DNA of 43,770 nt from an uncultured bacterium (GTDB lineage Bacteria; Patescibacteriota; CPR2; UBA1875; CAIMLA01): positions 1 through 43,770 of the forward strand of contig CAIMLA010000019.1 of the NCBI GenBank assembly GCA_903842085.1, given 5' to 3'. The notes under the pieces were generated by a model. That model searched no databases, was not told the DNA's origin, and saw only the letters and a program-made list of their open reading frames with translations. A program made the translations under genes and the position numbers. Shown here one piece after another: positions 9,132-17,550 of this stretch (the first letter of the stretch is position 1; the number at the start of each line of letters is the position of its first letter).

Positions 9132-9654
9132 TCGCCTTGTCTGTAAAAAGTTGGAGCTCTTCTAATTTTGGTATTTTTTTCTCGTCTAACAGACCAAAAT
9201 ATTGGACGAATTCCATCGTGGTACCATAGAGAATGGGCCGACCAATTGTTTCTTTCCGGCCAACTTCAGCGACTAACCCTCTAATCATTAAATTCCGCAA
9301 GGTTTGATCGGAATTTACTCCCCTGATTTCTTCTACTTCGACTCTTGTGATTGGCTGCTTATAGGTTATGATCGCGAGAGTTTCAAGAGCGGCGGGAGAA
9401 ATGTCGTGACGGAGCTCCTCGTTTAAATATTTACAGACAAAACTGGCACAGTCAGGAGCCGTTACGAAAGAAACATACTCCCCTTTTCTTGAGAGGCAAA
9501 TCCCTTTTTTAGCATATTCAGTTGTCAGATTGTTTAGAGTAATTTGGATATCGGAAACCATAAAACCAGTAATATGGGCAAGTTCCTTGACGCTGATCGG
9601 TTTATCGGCGACGAACAGGATGCTTTCGAGAGCTTTAGGTATTTTTGATTCCAT
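9118..9654 (-). CDS. scpB: Segregation and condensation protein B
   Basis: ScpB is the winged-helix (kite) partner of the SMC-ScpA condensin complex that organises and segregates the chromosome. The hallmark block AALETLAIITYKQPITR, followed by VEEIRGVNSD, is present, as is the second winged helix with GRKETIGRPILYGTT. The length is 178 residues. It sits 4 bp after scpA. Confidence 0.95.
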   Translation of the reverse strand: MESKIPKALESILFVADKPISVKELAHITGFMVSDIQITLNNLTTEYAKKGICLSRKGEYVSFVTAPDCASFVCKYLNEELRHDISPAALETLAIITYKQPITRVEVEEIRGVNSDQTLRNLMIRGLVAEVGRKETIGRPILYGTTMEFVQYFGLLDEKKIPKLEELQLFTDKANETK

Positions 9655-9658
9655 AAGC

Positions 9659-10351
9659 TTATTTTACACGAAAAATGATAAAATCGGAAAAATTATTATT
9701 TTGTTTAAAATAAATCTCTTTTTGTTTTATCAGTTCGAGAACGGCTAAGAAGCTGACAATAATCTCGATTCTGTTGCTTTTTGAGATGATCTGTTTGAAG
9801 GTCACCTCCTTTGTCGTTTTGATTATTTGTTTAATATTTTCTTTGGTTTCACTCAAGGAGATCCTTACTCTCTCATAGGCTTTCTTTTCAATTTGTTCCG
9901 CTTCTACTTTGCTTATGACTTCATTAAAAATAGTCCACAATCTTTCCTTGTTAATATCTTTTGGTGGGGTAAAGGAGTGGATTTTTCCCAGTCTCTTTTT
10001 TCTGGAGAAAGCTCGTTCATTTTTTTCTAAAATATGAGACAACGCTTCCGCGGCATTTTTATACTTTTGATACTCAATCAAATCTTTTTCAAGATTCTTA
10101 ATTTCTAGTTCATCTTCTTCGTTGAAAGTGTCAGGCAATAACTCTTTGGATTTTAAATACAATAACCTCGTCGCAATAAAAACAAATTCAGCTAAATCTT
10201 CTGGAGTGCCCTCTATCTTCCTGATATCTTCAAGATAAGAGTCTGTTATTTTAGAAAGTGAAATCTGGGTTATGTCCAGTTTGTTATCTTCGATTAGTTT
10301 CAGGAGCAAATCGAGAGGACCGTTATAAATTTCATTTTCGATAGAGTACAT
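9659..10351 (-). CDS. scpA: Segregation and condensation protein A (kleisin)
   Basis: ScpA is the kleisin that bridges SMC heads. The N-terminus YNGPLDLLLKLIEDNKLDI and the following ITDSYL are characteristic. The middle is highly charged, and the C-terminal winged helix ends in VSFLAVLELIKQKEI. The length is 230 residues. Its start codon overlaps the aspS stop by one base (TAATG), so it is translationally coupled to the synthetase gene. Confidence 0.95.
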   Translation of the reverse strand: MYSIENEIYNGPLDLLLKLIEDNKLDITQISLSKITDSYLEDIRKIEGTPEDLAEFVFIATRLLYLKSKELLPDTFNEEDELEIKNLEKDLIEYQKYKNAAEALSHILEKNERAFSRKKRLGKIHSFTPPKDINKERLWTIFNEVISKVEAEQIEKKAYERVRISLSETKENIKQIIKTTKEVTFKQIISKSNRIEIIVSFLAVLELIKQKEIYFKQNNNFSDFIIFRVK

Positions 10352-11655
10352 TATGGCTTTAGTCGATTAATATCTCTTGGGAAAAAACTGGCCTCTCGAA
10401 CATTGTCCAGGTTTAACAGTCTCGCCGTTAGTCTTTCTAGGCCGATTGCTAGACCTCCGTGCGGCGGCATTCCATATTTAAAAATGCTAAGATAATCTGA
10501 AAATTCTGAAGGGTCCATTCCTCTTGCTTTCATCTTCTTAAGATAATCATCATATAAATGGAGTCTTTGGCCTCCAGTTGTAACTTCAAGGCCTCTTAAT
10601 AATAAGTCGAAGCTCAACGTCTCCTCTTTATTCTCCGGGTCATCATAAACGTAGAAAGGGCGTTTTTTGCTTGGGTAATGGGTCACAAAAACAAATTCAC
10701 TTCCCAGGTGCTCTTTGGCATATTCACAGATTAATTTTTCGTGCTTTGGTTCCAAATCAGGAGCGCCCAAACATTTTTCGTGAAATTCTTTTTCTAATAT
10801 TGCCTGTATTTCTCGAAGTCTTAGTCGGGGGATCTTCTTGGTCATCTCTGGTAGTTGAATATCCAAAAGTTCGATTTCTGCTCCACGCTTTTCTCTTAAC
10901 CGAGCGATCAGACTTTGAAGAAAGTCTTCCTCCAGATCCATGATATCTTCGTAGCTATCGATAAAGCCCATTTCAAGATCAAGGCTCATATATTCATTGA
11001 GATGACGGGAGGTATTATGTTTTTCAGCACGATAAATATAGGTTGTCTCAAAAACTCTTTCGTAGACTCCCACCATTATTTGTTTATACATCTGAGGGCT
11101 TTGCGATAAAAAGGCTTTTTTGCCAAAATAATCAACTTTAAACATCTCGGCTCCACCAGTCTCTACTCCTGAAGAAACAATCTTGGGGCTAAACACTTCT
11201 GTGAAATCTTGACTCTTTAAATAGTCTCGAAACTCAGAAATTATTTCTGATTGAATTTTGAAGATGGCCCGTTGTTTTAAGTTCCTAAGGGTTATGGGGC
11301 GATTGTCTAAGAGGGTGTCAAGATTAACATTCATTTCTTTTTTGTTAATGGCAATGGGAATATCTTCTTTAACCGGCGAGATTATTTCGATAGTGTTCAC
11401 TTTTATTTCTGCGCCATGAGGGGCCCGTTCTTCTTTGGCGACCTTTCCTGATATTTTGATAACCGTTTCCGTGGTGAGGTCTTTCAGCTTGGTATTCTCT
11501 GAGTCCTTTTCGATAATTGCTTGAGCGATGCCATGACGATCACGTAAGACCAAAAAGCTAATCCCACCTAATTTCCGGAGTTTGTGAACCCAGCCGAGCA
11601 GGACAATCTCTTTTCCAATATAATCTTTTATTTCATTTGTAAATATTTTATCCAT
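10351..11655 (-). CDS. aspS: Aspartyl-tRNA synthetase, archaeal-type (probably non-discriminating)
   Basis: A class IIb synthetase of 434 residues with an N-terminal OB-fold (GKEIVLLGWVHKLRKLGG) and a class II core: motif 2 in YIYRAEKHNTSRH, and motif 3 in GLAIGLERLTARLL followed by SFFPRDINRLKP. The short length and FPRD ending match archaeal/eukaryotic-like AspRS rather than the bacterial enzyme of about 590 residues. That form can charge both tRNA-Asp and tRNA-Asn when GatCAB is present (family knowledge). I chose ATG 11653-11655 because AGGAG lies five bases upstream; an in-frame start 21 bases earlier has no such site. It is the first gene of a seven-gene operon. Confidence 0.9.
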   Translation of the reverse strand: MDKIFTNEIKDYIGKEIVLLGWVHKLRKLGGISFLVLRDRHGIAQAIIEKDSENTKLKDLTTETVIKISGKVAKEERAPHGAEIKVNTIEIISPVKEDIPIAINKKEMNVNLDTLLDNRPITLRNLKQRAIFKIQSEIISEFRDYLKSQDFTEVFSPKIVSSGVETGGAEMFKVDYFGKKAFLSQSPQMYKQIMVGVYERVFETTYIYRAEKHNTSRHLNEYMSLDLEMGFIDSYEDIMDLEEDFLQSLIARLREKRGAEIELLDIQLPEMTKKIPRLRLREIQAILEKEFHEKCLGAPDLEPKHEKLICEYAKEHLGSEFVFVTHYPSKKRPFYVYDDPENKEETLSFDLLLRGLEVTTGGQRLHLYDDYLKKMKARGMDPSEFSDYLSIFKYGMPPHGGLAIGLERLTARLLNLDNVREASFFPRDINRLKP

Positions 11656-11675
11656 ACTTTCTCCTAACGATACCA

Positions 11676-11704
11676 ATTATAACGATAAACTAGATTTAGG
11701 TAAA
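11676..11704 (-). promoter_or_regulatory. Promoter of the aspS operon
   Basis: On the minus strand TATAAT (plus 11676-11681) is preceded by a 17-bp spacer and TTTACC (plus 11699-11704). It lies between the response-regulator terminator and the aspS start and can serve aspS-scpA-scpB-rluB-dacA-der-pth. Confidence 0.6.
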
Positions 11705-11705
11705 C

Positions 11706-11731
11706 AAAAAACCCGCTCGTTAATAAGCGGG
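11706..11731 (-). terminator. Intrinsic terminator after the response regulator
   Basis: A CCCGCT/AGCGGG stem (11712-11717 and 11726-11731) is followed on the minus strand by a run of six T (11706-11711). A shorter T-run on the other side makes it partly bidirectional. Confidence 0.85.
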
Positions 11732-11749
11732 CTTTTAGTTTGAATCACT

Positions 11750-12118
11750 TTATTCAGCCAGCATCACCTTTACTTTTTCAACAACATCCGTTAATGTCAC
11801 CTGGGATTTTACCAAGTAATCATCAGCCCCTAAATTTTTGCCCTTTTCCATATCTGATGGTTGCGATAACGCGGTCATAATGATAATCTTACTGTCTTTT
11901 GTTTCTGGTGTTGTTCTGAGGATATCTAAAACATCAAAACCACTAATCTTTGGCATCATGACATCAAGTAATATAAGATTTGGTTTCTCTCTGACTGCTG
12001 TCGTCAGGGCCTGTTCCCCGTCTGAAGCCGTTACAACCTCATAGCCTTCGGCCAAAAAGCGGGTGGAGTAAATATCCCTTAGCGCGGCATCATCTTCAAC
12101 TAATAAAATTTTTGACAT
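11750..12118 (-). CDS. Single-domain response regulator (CheY-like)
   Basis: A 122-residue receiver domain with no output domain. The acidic pocket is ED9D10, the phosphoacceptor is D52 (LILLDVMMPKISG), and T82 and K104 complete the switch. It probably takes phosphate from the histidine kinase encoded 23 bp upstream. Without an output domain it likely acts by protein contact. A terminator follows directly, closing the operon. Confidence 0.9.
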   Translation of the reverse strand: MSKILLVEDDAALRDIYSTRFLAEGYEVVTASDGEQALTTAVREKPNLILLDVMMPKISGFDVLDILRTTPETKDSKIIIMTALSQPSDMEKGKNLGADDYLVKSQVTLTDVVEKVKVMLAE

Positions 12119-12141
12119 TTTCCCCTATCCTTTATTGTATT

Positions 12142-13383
12142 TTAATTCATACTTAGTGGTATTGTAAAGTAAAACTTTGTGCCTTTGCCGACTTGGCTCT
12201 CAAGCCAGATCTTTCCACCCGACATTTCTATTATAGCTCTTGTAATAAATAATCCTAGCCCCGTCCCGCCATTCTCTCTTGTTTCGGTGCTATCAACCCG
12301 ATAAAATTTCTCGAAAATATGTTCTTGCGCATCTCCTGGTATGCCCAGACCAGTATCTGAGACACAAACAGTTGCAAAATCACGATCATAACTAATAGAC
12401 ATAACGACTCCGCCCTCTCTGGTGTATTTCACAGAATTTTCGATCAGATTGTATAGGACCTCCTGAATTTTGTCTCGATCGGCATTAACATTTAAGGAGC
12501 GACCGATTGCTCTCTCTCCGGTGAAGGCGGGGTTTTCTATTTCGTTAATTTTTAAATACAATTTTTTGTTATTGGCTAAATCTTGTAAGGATTCGACTGT
12601 TTCTGAAACCAAATCATGAAGGCTAAAGACAGTTTTGTTTAAAGCCATTTTAGAATTTTGAACTCTGGTGACAGTTAAAAGGTTTTTCACTAAAGTGGAC
12701 ATTCCAAGGGCGGTGTTGTGAGCTTTCTCTAGATACTCTTTGGCTCGATCATCGGTTTTGCATATTTTGTCATTTTCTATAATAGAGATATAGCCCTCTA
12801 GTGCGGTGATGGGGGTTCTTAGTTCATGTGAGGCGGTCGAAACAAACTCATCTCGCTGCCGCTGGATCTCTTTTCGCTCAGTTTCGTCTCTAAATATGCA
12901 GACCGCTCCAATATTATGCCCCGCCTCATCTTTTAAGGGGGTGTACGAACTAGATATTTCGACCGTGTTCTTATTCTGATGATGGAGCAAACAAGTATCT
13001 TCTCTGGTGACATAAGCGCCAGTTTGCCAACATTTAACGACGGGACAGTCATTTTGACAGACACTGACGTCTTTATCATTTTTTAAATTCAAGATCGACC
13101 AACATTTTAAGCCAGTCACCTCTGATGATTTCCAGCCGGTTATTCTCTCAGCGGCCGGATTTAATAAAGTTAAGTTTCTTTCAAAATCAACAATATAAAC
13201 CCCGTCAGCAATTGCGTCTAATAAAATCTTTTCTTGGCTTTTGTGAGAGCTGTTTCCTTGGCTAATCTCTTGTAAGGTTTTATCATCATTGGATTTTACT
13301 TTCTTTTTTTTCAATCGATAAAAAAAAACAACACCGACCATGATGACGACTACAGCTATAATCAGGAAAACCCACAGAAGCAT
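12142..13383 (-). CDS. Membrane sensor histidine kinase with a Cys-rich PAS domain
   Basis: One N-terminal membrane helix (about residues 2-22) is followed by a PAS domain (about 52-170), a HisKA domain with H186 in FVSTASHELRTP, and an HATPase domain with NLIENSVKYT, DTGLGIP and GGTGLGLFITR. The PAS domain holds five cysteines (C94, C109, C113, C118, C131) that could bind a metal, cluster or redox signal; this is inferred from spacing only. There is no extracytoplasmic loop, so it probably senses an internal signal. I chose ATG 13381-13383 over an upstream TTG because GGAGG lies five bases before it. Confidence 0.9.
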   Translation of the reverse strand: MLLWVFLIIAVVVIMVGVVFFYRLKKKKVKSNDDKTLQEISQGNSSHKSQEKILLDAIADGVYIVDFERNLTLLNPAAERITGWKSSEVTGLKCWSILNLKNDKDVSVCQNDCPVVKCWQTGAYVTREDTCLLHHQNKNTVEISSSYTPLKDEAGHNIGAVCIFRDETERKEIQRQRDEFVSTASHELRTPITALEGYISIIENDKICKTDDRAKEYLEKAHNTALGMSTLVKNLLTVTRVQNSKMALNKTVFSLHDLVSETVESLQDLANNKKLYLKINEIENPAFTGERAIGRSLNVNADRDKIQEVLYNLIENSVKYTREGGVVMSISYDRDFATVCVSDTGLGIPGDAQEHIFEKFYRVDSTETRENGGTGLGLFITRAIIEMSGGKIWLESQVGKGTKFYFTIPLSMN

Positions 13384-13428
13384 AAAACCCTCCAATAAAA
13401 TTGTACAACAAATAATAAATAAAGTTTA

Positions 13429-14373
13429 CTAATTTGGCTTAGTCGAAAGACCGTATTCAAGCATTGTGGTGGCATCACTCGTCGAGGTTTGAGCGGCTAG
13501 ATAGACGATAATTATGCGTCTACCATCTCGACTGGCAACACCAATATAGGTATTTTTGGCGATATGAGTATAGCCAGTTTTTGCGCCTTCCATACCTGGG
13601 TAACTGGACAGAAGTTGACTTATCTGATACCAATAATGGGATTCGTTGTGATCTGTTGCAAAGACGCTATAATCATCTTTCCGGCCGATATAATTTAATG
13701 TTTCTGGTTTTGTCATGATGGCGTATCTTGTAATAACGCCCATATCATAAGCACTAGAAAACTGATCCAGATCATTTAGCCCATTGGGGTCTTTGAAGAG
13801 ACTATCCTTCAAGCCTAGATAACGGACTCTCTCATTCATTTTTTCAATAAATTTGGTGCGTCCGCCGTCATAGCATTCAGCCAAGACTTCAGCGGCATCA
13901 TTGGCTGAAATCATCATCAAACCGTAGAGTAAATCCTCAACTTTGATTTTTTCACCAGGAGTCATCGTAATTTTATTAGGCTGAGTACTCGCCGCTTGCT
14001 CAGAAACAGTACAGAGTTTATCTGTTTTAATATTTTCAAGAACGGTTATGAGGGTTAACATCTTCGTTATGCTAGCCGGTGGCAGTTTTTTATGCTCGTC
14101 TTTTGCCATAATCAGTTGGGAAGTGTTTTGATCTATTATAATGGCAGATTCAGCGGTTAGGGTAATGTTGGCCGGGTTATCTTTAAGCCAATCATTTTTC
14201 GGCTGATAGCCGGTGTTGACAGGCGCTACTATTTTATGGCTTGCTAAAGACTTACTAACAATATTATTAGGGTCAGTTTTTTTGTATTCAAGAAAAATAA
14301 AAAAAAGTCCAACTATCAAAACTAAGATTAACAGAACAATAAATACTTTTTTGTTTTTTTTGATCTTTTTCAT
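13429..14373 (-). CDS. D-alanyl-D-alanine carboxypeptidase, S11 family (second copy)
   Basis: A second peptidoglycan D,D-carboxypeptidase, 314 residues. Residues 1-10 are strongly basic and 11-29 form a membrane anchor. Catalytic motifs are complete: SITK (S101, K104), SAN (156-158) and KTG in GAKTGYT near residue 275. Unlike the copy at 7535-8449 it keeps the standard SxN. It lies 45 bp upstream of the histidine kinase and may be co-transcribed with it. No ribosome binding site is visible at the ATG; an A/T-rich TATAAA lies just before it. Confidence 0.88.
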   Translation of the reverse strand: MKKIKKNKKVFIVLLILVLIVGLFFIFLEYKKTDPNNIVSKSLASHKIVAPVNTGYQPKNDWLKDNPANITLTAESAIIIDQNTSQLIMAKDEHKKLPPASITKMLTLITVLENIKTDKLCTVSEQAASTQPNKITMTPGEKIKVEDLLYGLMMISANDAAEVLAECYDGGRTKFIEKMNERVRYLGLKDSLFKDPNGLNDLDQFSSAYDMGVITRYAIMTKPETLNYIGRKDDYSVFATDHNESHYWYQISQLLSSYPGMEGAKTGYTHIAKNTYIGVASRDGRRIIIVYLAAQTSTSDATTMLEYGLSTKPN

Positions 14374-14479
14374 AATTTATACTGATCGAATCGCTTTGAT
14401 TTACGATTAGGGCCATTTGACCTCGAGTTCTATTTAATCTTAAAAAGAACTTAAAAGCAAGGCTAATAGGCAAATCTTG

Positions 14480-15689
14480 CTAATATGCTGATTTGGCCAC
14501 TTTGATAAGTTCGTTCTTGCTAAGCCTAGCGTCGTCTGTGGATATGACTGAAACGTATACCCCATTTTTTTCAAAAGTTAATATCTTTCTATGTAAGCCG
14601 TTTTCTCCATAACTATCAGCGTAATAATACGGCACACCGTCAATGATCTCTTTTTGGTATCCCGTTAGATCAGGCGTTTTAGTCGTTTCAAAAATGGGCA
14701 TAAATGTAGCTAAGTCATTAGTATCGCCAAAGTGCGAGAGCCCAACTTGATTTTCTTCTATAGATATGGTTCCAGTATGCTTTATCCCCTTTGGTATATA
14801 ATCAAAGTATATTGGTTTTTTGCCCAATATTTTTTCAGCTTTCGAATTGCCAATAAAAGGGGTTTCATAAGTTCCAACATAGGCACTCAAGACGAAGCAC
14901 ATTATGGGAATAATTAATAATAAACTAACAACGGTTACGAAAATTCTAGTTTTCTTGCCTAAAGCTTTATTATCGATTTCATTAAACTTTTTGTAGTTAA
15001 CGACAAGAAAAAGAGTGACCAAAATAAGGAAAACCGCTGAAATAATAACTGTTATGTTTACATTGTAATTAGGGATGGCCTGTTCGGTCATGCCACCTAA
15101 GGCATTTAGCTTTAAAATAAATAAACTTAATGAATAAGCTATTAGGTAGCTACAGACTAACAATAAACCGTTACTTATGTTGCCTAACCACCAAGAAGCT
15201 CTTGTCATTTTTCTGATTTTAAAAATCATATAAAAAAGAAATGCAATAATACTGCCAATTGGTATTAAGGCTAAAAACATCCAAGGAGATATTTGATAAA
15301 CAAATGAAACATCTCCGCTTAAAGATCCGAAAACAATTAATATTATCAAAAAAGAAATAATATTCAGTAAGAACCATAGAAAATTAATAATAAACCAAGC
15401 TGATAAAATGTTTTTTATAATTCTGTGTTTTGGCTTCTCTTTTTTTTTGAGCATTAAAATATGATTGAGAATCAGATGTCGTCACCCAGTTGTCAAGGGT
15501 GTTGTTATCTGCTTTCTGAGACGCAGTGGGGCTTGTTGACTGCCCTTGGTTATTGTTCGTAGGGATTTGGGCAATAGGAATTCTAGAAAGCTCTGATGCT
15601 GGCCTATTTGGCTCATGAAAGGCTTCACGGTTAATCTCTGCTGTCGGTTCCATCGGTTTATTGATTTCAGAGTGTAATTCATTAGGCAT
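14480..15689 (-). pseudogene. Membrane protein split by a frameshift at an A9 run
   Basis: Two overlapping frames appear to be one gene. The upstream frame (15689-15384) encodes a Pro/Thr/Asn-rich soluble segment. The downstream frame (open from 15454 to 14480) encodes about five membrane helices and an extracytoplasmic C-terminal region of about 130 residues. The downstream ATG at 15454 has no ribosome binding site. They meet at nine A on the coding strand (plus 15440-15448). Removing one A joins them into a 402-residue protein with a natural junction (SYFNAQKKKEKPKHRI). Transcript slippage, a real mutation or a sequencing error could each explain it. The function is not recognised. Confidence 0.6.
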
Positions 15690-15781
15690 AGATTTTCTTT
15701 TGTTACGTTTTAATTATAATCATAAATTAAACAAATAAAACCATTAATTTCTTATCGTTTGAGTACAGTCGAGAACTCTTT

Positions 15782-16186
15782 TTAATACAGACCGTGATCG
15801 TTGAAGCATTGAGTGTATTTTTTGTCCATATTGGCGAGATGATCTACCAGCCAATTTTCAAGAAAATCCAACAATTCAAAAGCAAAATTAAGAGAATCTG
15901 TATTTTTACGACTGAGGAACTCGCTGACTCTTTCCTTAAGTTTATTATGTTCCATTTTGTGTTCGTCGGTACCGTCGTAATTGAATTCTTTGAAATATTT
16001 TTCTTCTGTTTCAAAATGAGTCTCAGCATAAGAAACAGGCTCGTCTATTATTTCTGGGATTCGATCAGTCTTATTTGATTGGATCTTTTTGTAAAGAAGA
16101 TTCATAATACCCACAAAATGTTTATGCTGATCATCAATTAGCTTAACATTTACGCTATAGTCTTTTGACCACTCGATATATTCCAT
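15782..16186 (-). CDS. Bacteriohemerythrin
   Basis: A 134-residue four-helix di-iron protein that binds O2 reversibly. All ligands of the family are present in the right order: H21, H57, E61, H76, H80, H116 and D121. A ribosome binding site (AAGGAAG) precedes the ATG. Single-domain forms store or sense oxygen in the cytoplasm. It is monocistronic and is the last recognisable chromosomal gene before the integrated element. Confidence 0.95.
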   Translation of the reverse strand: MEYIEWSKDYSVNVKLIDDQHKHFVGIMNLLYKKIQSNKTDRIPEIIDEPVSYAETHFETEEKYFKEFNYDGTDEHKMEHNKLKERVSEFLSRKNTDSLNFAFELLDFLENWLVDHLANMDKKYTQCFNDHGLY

Positions 16187-16243
16187 TCTTCCTTCTTAAT
16201 AATATTATACTATAAGTCAAAAATTTTGTTTATAAAAAAACAA

Positions 16244-16263
16244 AAGCACGAGCGTTTGTGCTT
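16244..16263 (-). terminator. Weak intrinsic terminator
   Basis: A 6-bp stem (16244-16249 with 16258-16263) with an 8-base loop is followed on the minus strand by a T-rich tract. It would stop leftward transcripts arriving from the element before the hemerythrin gene. Confidence 0.5.
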
Positions 16264-16336
16264 ATCATAAGCCGCTAGGGCTTATTATATTATGTAATCT
16301 TCTCATTTATCAGGCTGTCATCCGTCTACTAAACTA

Positions 16337-16374
16337 AAAATGATAATTATGGATAAAGTCATAACTATCATTTT
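16337..16374 (-). terminator. Displaced terminator of tRNA-Glu
   Basis: A 15-position stem (16337-16351 with 16360-16374, one mismatch) with an 8-base loop and, on the minus strand, a TTTTTAGTTT tail. It touches the left attachment core. If the element is removed in silico, this hairpin lies directly after the CCA end of tRNA-Glu, where a tRNA terminator belongs. Confidence 0.7.
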
Positions 16375-16385
16375 GGTAGTCCCAA
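16371..16385. other. Left attachment site (core copy)
   Basis: The 15-bp core TTTTGGTAGTCCCAA, identical to 39321-39335. The host side is the displaced tRNA terminator; the element side begins at 16386 and continues the reading frame of the recombinase when the ends are joined. Confidence 0.75.
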
Positions 16386-16458
16386 TGCACTTTCTTTCGA
16401 ACACCTTATGGAGTGGATTACTAAGCTGATGGAGGCATATGGGACCGATTGATTGTAC

Positions 16459-16665
16459 TTAGATGTCCAAGGATTTAAGCTTCACAACCTTCATAATACT
16501 ATGAAGCTTCTCAATTGAAGTGTTGACCTCTCCTCGTTCGATCTTGGCGTAATAGCTAATATTGATACCTGATTTCTCAGCTACATCAGCTTGGGTCATA
16601 CCGACTTTTTCTCTGGCCTGCTTTATCTTACTGCCAAAATCTTTGCGAACTTTCTCATTGATCAT
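16459..16665 (-). CDS. XRE-family DNA-binding regulator
   Basis: A 68-residue single helix-turn-helix domain: IKQAREKVGMTQADVAEKSGINISYYAKIERGEV is a textbook HTH_3 core (quoted here in motif form: TQADVAEKSGI, then YYAKIERGE). A TATAAT on the minus strand (plus 16672-16677) lies six bases before the ATG, so the message is probably leaderless. The divergent promoter of the next gene lies in the same 72-bp gap, so this protein may control both itself and that gene. Confidence 0.85.
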   Translation of the reverse strand: MINEKVRKDFGSKIKQAREKVGMTQADVAEKSGINISYYAKIERGEVNTSIEKLHSIMKVVKLKSLDI

Positions 16666-16671
16666 GGCGAT

Positions 16672-16713
16672 ATTATAGCAATATTTTCCAATTACCGCCA
16701 GACTTGGTATAAT
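16672..16713. promoter_or_regulatory. Divergent promoters between the XRE gene and the 111-aa gene
   Basis: Minus strand: TATAAT at plus 16672-16677 for the XRE regulator. Plus strand: TTTCCA 16685-16690, a 17-bp spacer and TATAAT 16708-16713 for the rightward gene. The two promoter regions sit side by side, a common layout for an autoregulated XRE switch. Confidence 0.6.
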
Positions 16714-16737
16714 TATCTTGTTAACGAGAGGAGCAAA

Positions 16738-17073
16738 ATGGTAGATATTGAACAGATTAGAAAGACTCTTGGTAAAAAAGCTGATGGCATTTCTGACGAG
16801 AGACTTTTAGAATTTCACGACAAATTCACTAATACTGCAGTGGGCGCTGTCGAAAAATATGAAAAAGATACCTATGGGATTACGCTTAAAGAGCTAACTG
16901 AAGGTACGGAAAAGGACCGGTTTCTTAAAATGTTTAGTTATTATTCAGACAAGTTTGTTGCCGCTATCCCAATTGACATCCGGGCTAATATTGATTGGCG
17001 GATCTACTCCGATGATTTTGCAGAGTTTGTGAAAACCGGTAAATTGCCCAGCAACAAGTCGGACAAAGAATAA
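16738..17073 (+). CDS. Hypothetical protein, 111 aa
   Basis: I do not recognise the family. The protein is soluble, acidic and mostly helical, beginning MVDIEQIRKTLGKKADGI and ending in a charged tail KSDKE. I chose ATG 16738 because GAGAGGAG lies just upstream; the frame stays open further upstream but overlaps the XRE gene. It is divergent from the XRE regulator and is one of the few rightward genes in this part of the element, so it may be regulated by it. Confidence 0.7.
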   Translation: MVDIEQIRKTLGKKADGISDERLLEFHDKFTNTAVGAVEKYEKDTYGITLKELTEGTEKDRFLKMFSYYSDKFVAAIPIDIRANIDWRIYSDDFAEFVKTGKLPSNKSDKE

Positions 17074-17120
17074 ATCTAACTTATTCTCGTTGCATTCTGA
17101 GCTAGCTTTTTAGCTTTCTC

Positions 17121-17231
17121 TTACGCACTAATGACTTCAATATTATCAAAGTACTGACCACAATCCTCACAAAAAAATACCAGTTTCCCGGAAACTCTTA
17201 TCATTTCATTATTACGTTTAGGACATTTCAT
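17121..17231 (-). CDS. Zinc-ribbon-like mini-protein, 36 aa
   Basis: A short frame beginning MKCPKRNNEMIRVSGK and ending QYFDNIEVISA. It has the layout of a small zinc ribbon (CPxC, then CEDCG), but the second knuckle cysteine is Arg (CPKR; a CGT codon, one transition from TGT). It starts 10 bp after the DUF3892 gene and probably belongs to that operon. With three cysteines left it may be a decayed or altered metal site. Confidence 0.5.
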   Translation of the reverse strand: MKCPKRNNEMIRVSGKLVFFCEDCGQYFDNIEVISA

Positions 17232-17240
17232 TTAGTGACT

Positions 17241-17525
17241 CTAATATCGGGGCAGATTTAGTAGGTTATCTTGCCATTCCCCATCCCTATGAGTCCGAAC
17301 GTAAGGTGGGTTGGCTTTAACCACCTCAACCATAACCCTAGTTTCCGTCGGTGCATCGTATACGTATGCTTTTCCTGGGTTATTGACCACAAAGGTTACT
17401 ATTTGTGCCCTAGTTGATTCGTACTTATCGCTTATCAAGTCTGGATCAGCCCAGATCATCTTAGCTATATGCTCGTGCTTTTCACCACCTTCTAAGTGGA
17501 TTTTCAGTATGCGTCGTTTCGCCAT
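17241..17525 (-). CDS. DUF3892 domain protein
   Basis: A 94-residue protein whose end, YVRTHRDGEWQDNLLNLPRY, matches the conserved close of DUF3892. The beginning is a beta-rich segment with IKMIWADPD-like spacing. A good ribosome binding site (AAGGAG) precedes the ATG. The family has no established function. It follows the Ntn-hydrolase-like gene by 25 bp. Confidence 0.75.
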   Translation of the reverse strand: MAKRRILKIHLEGGEKHEHIAKMIWADPDLISDKYESTRAQIVTFVVNNPGKAYVYDAPTETRVMVEVVKANPPYVRTHRDGEWQDNLLNLPRY

Positions 17526-17550
17526 TTCTCGCTCCTTTCATCAGTTAGTT

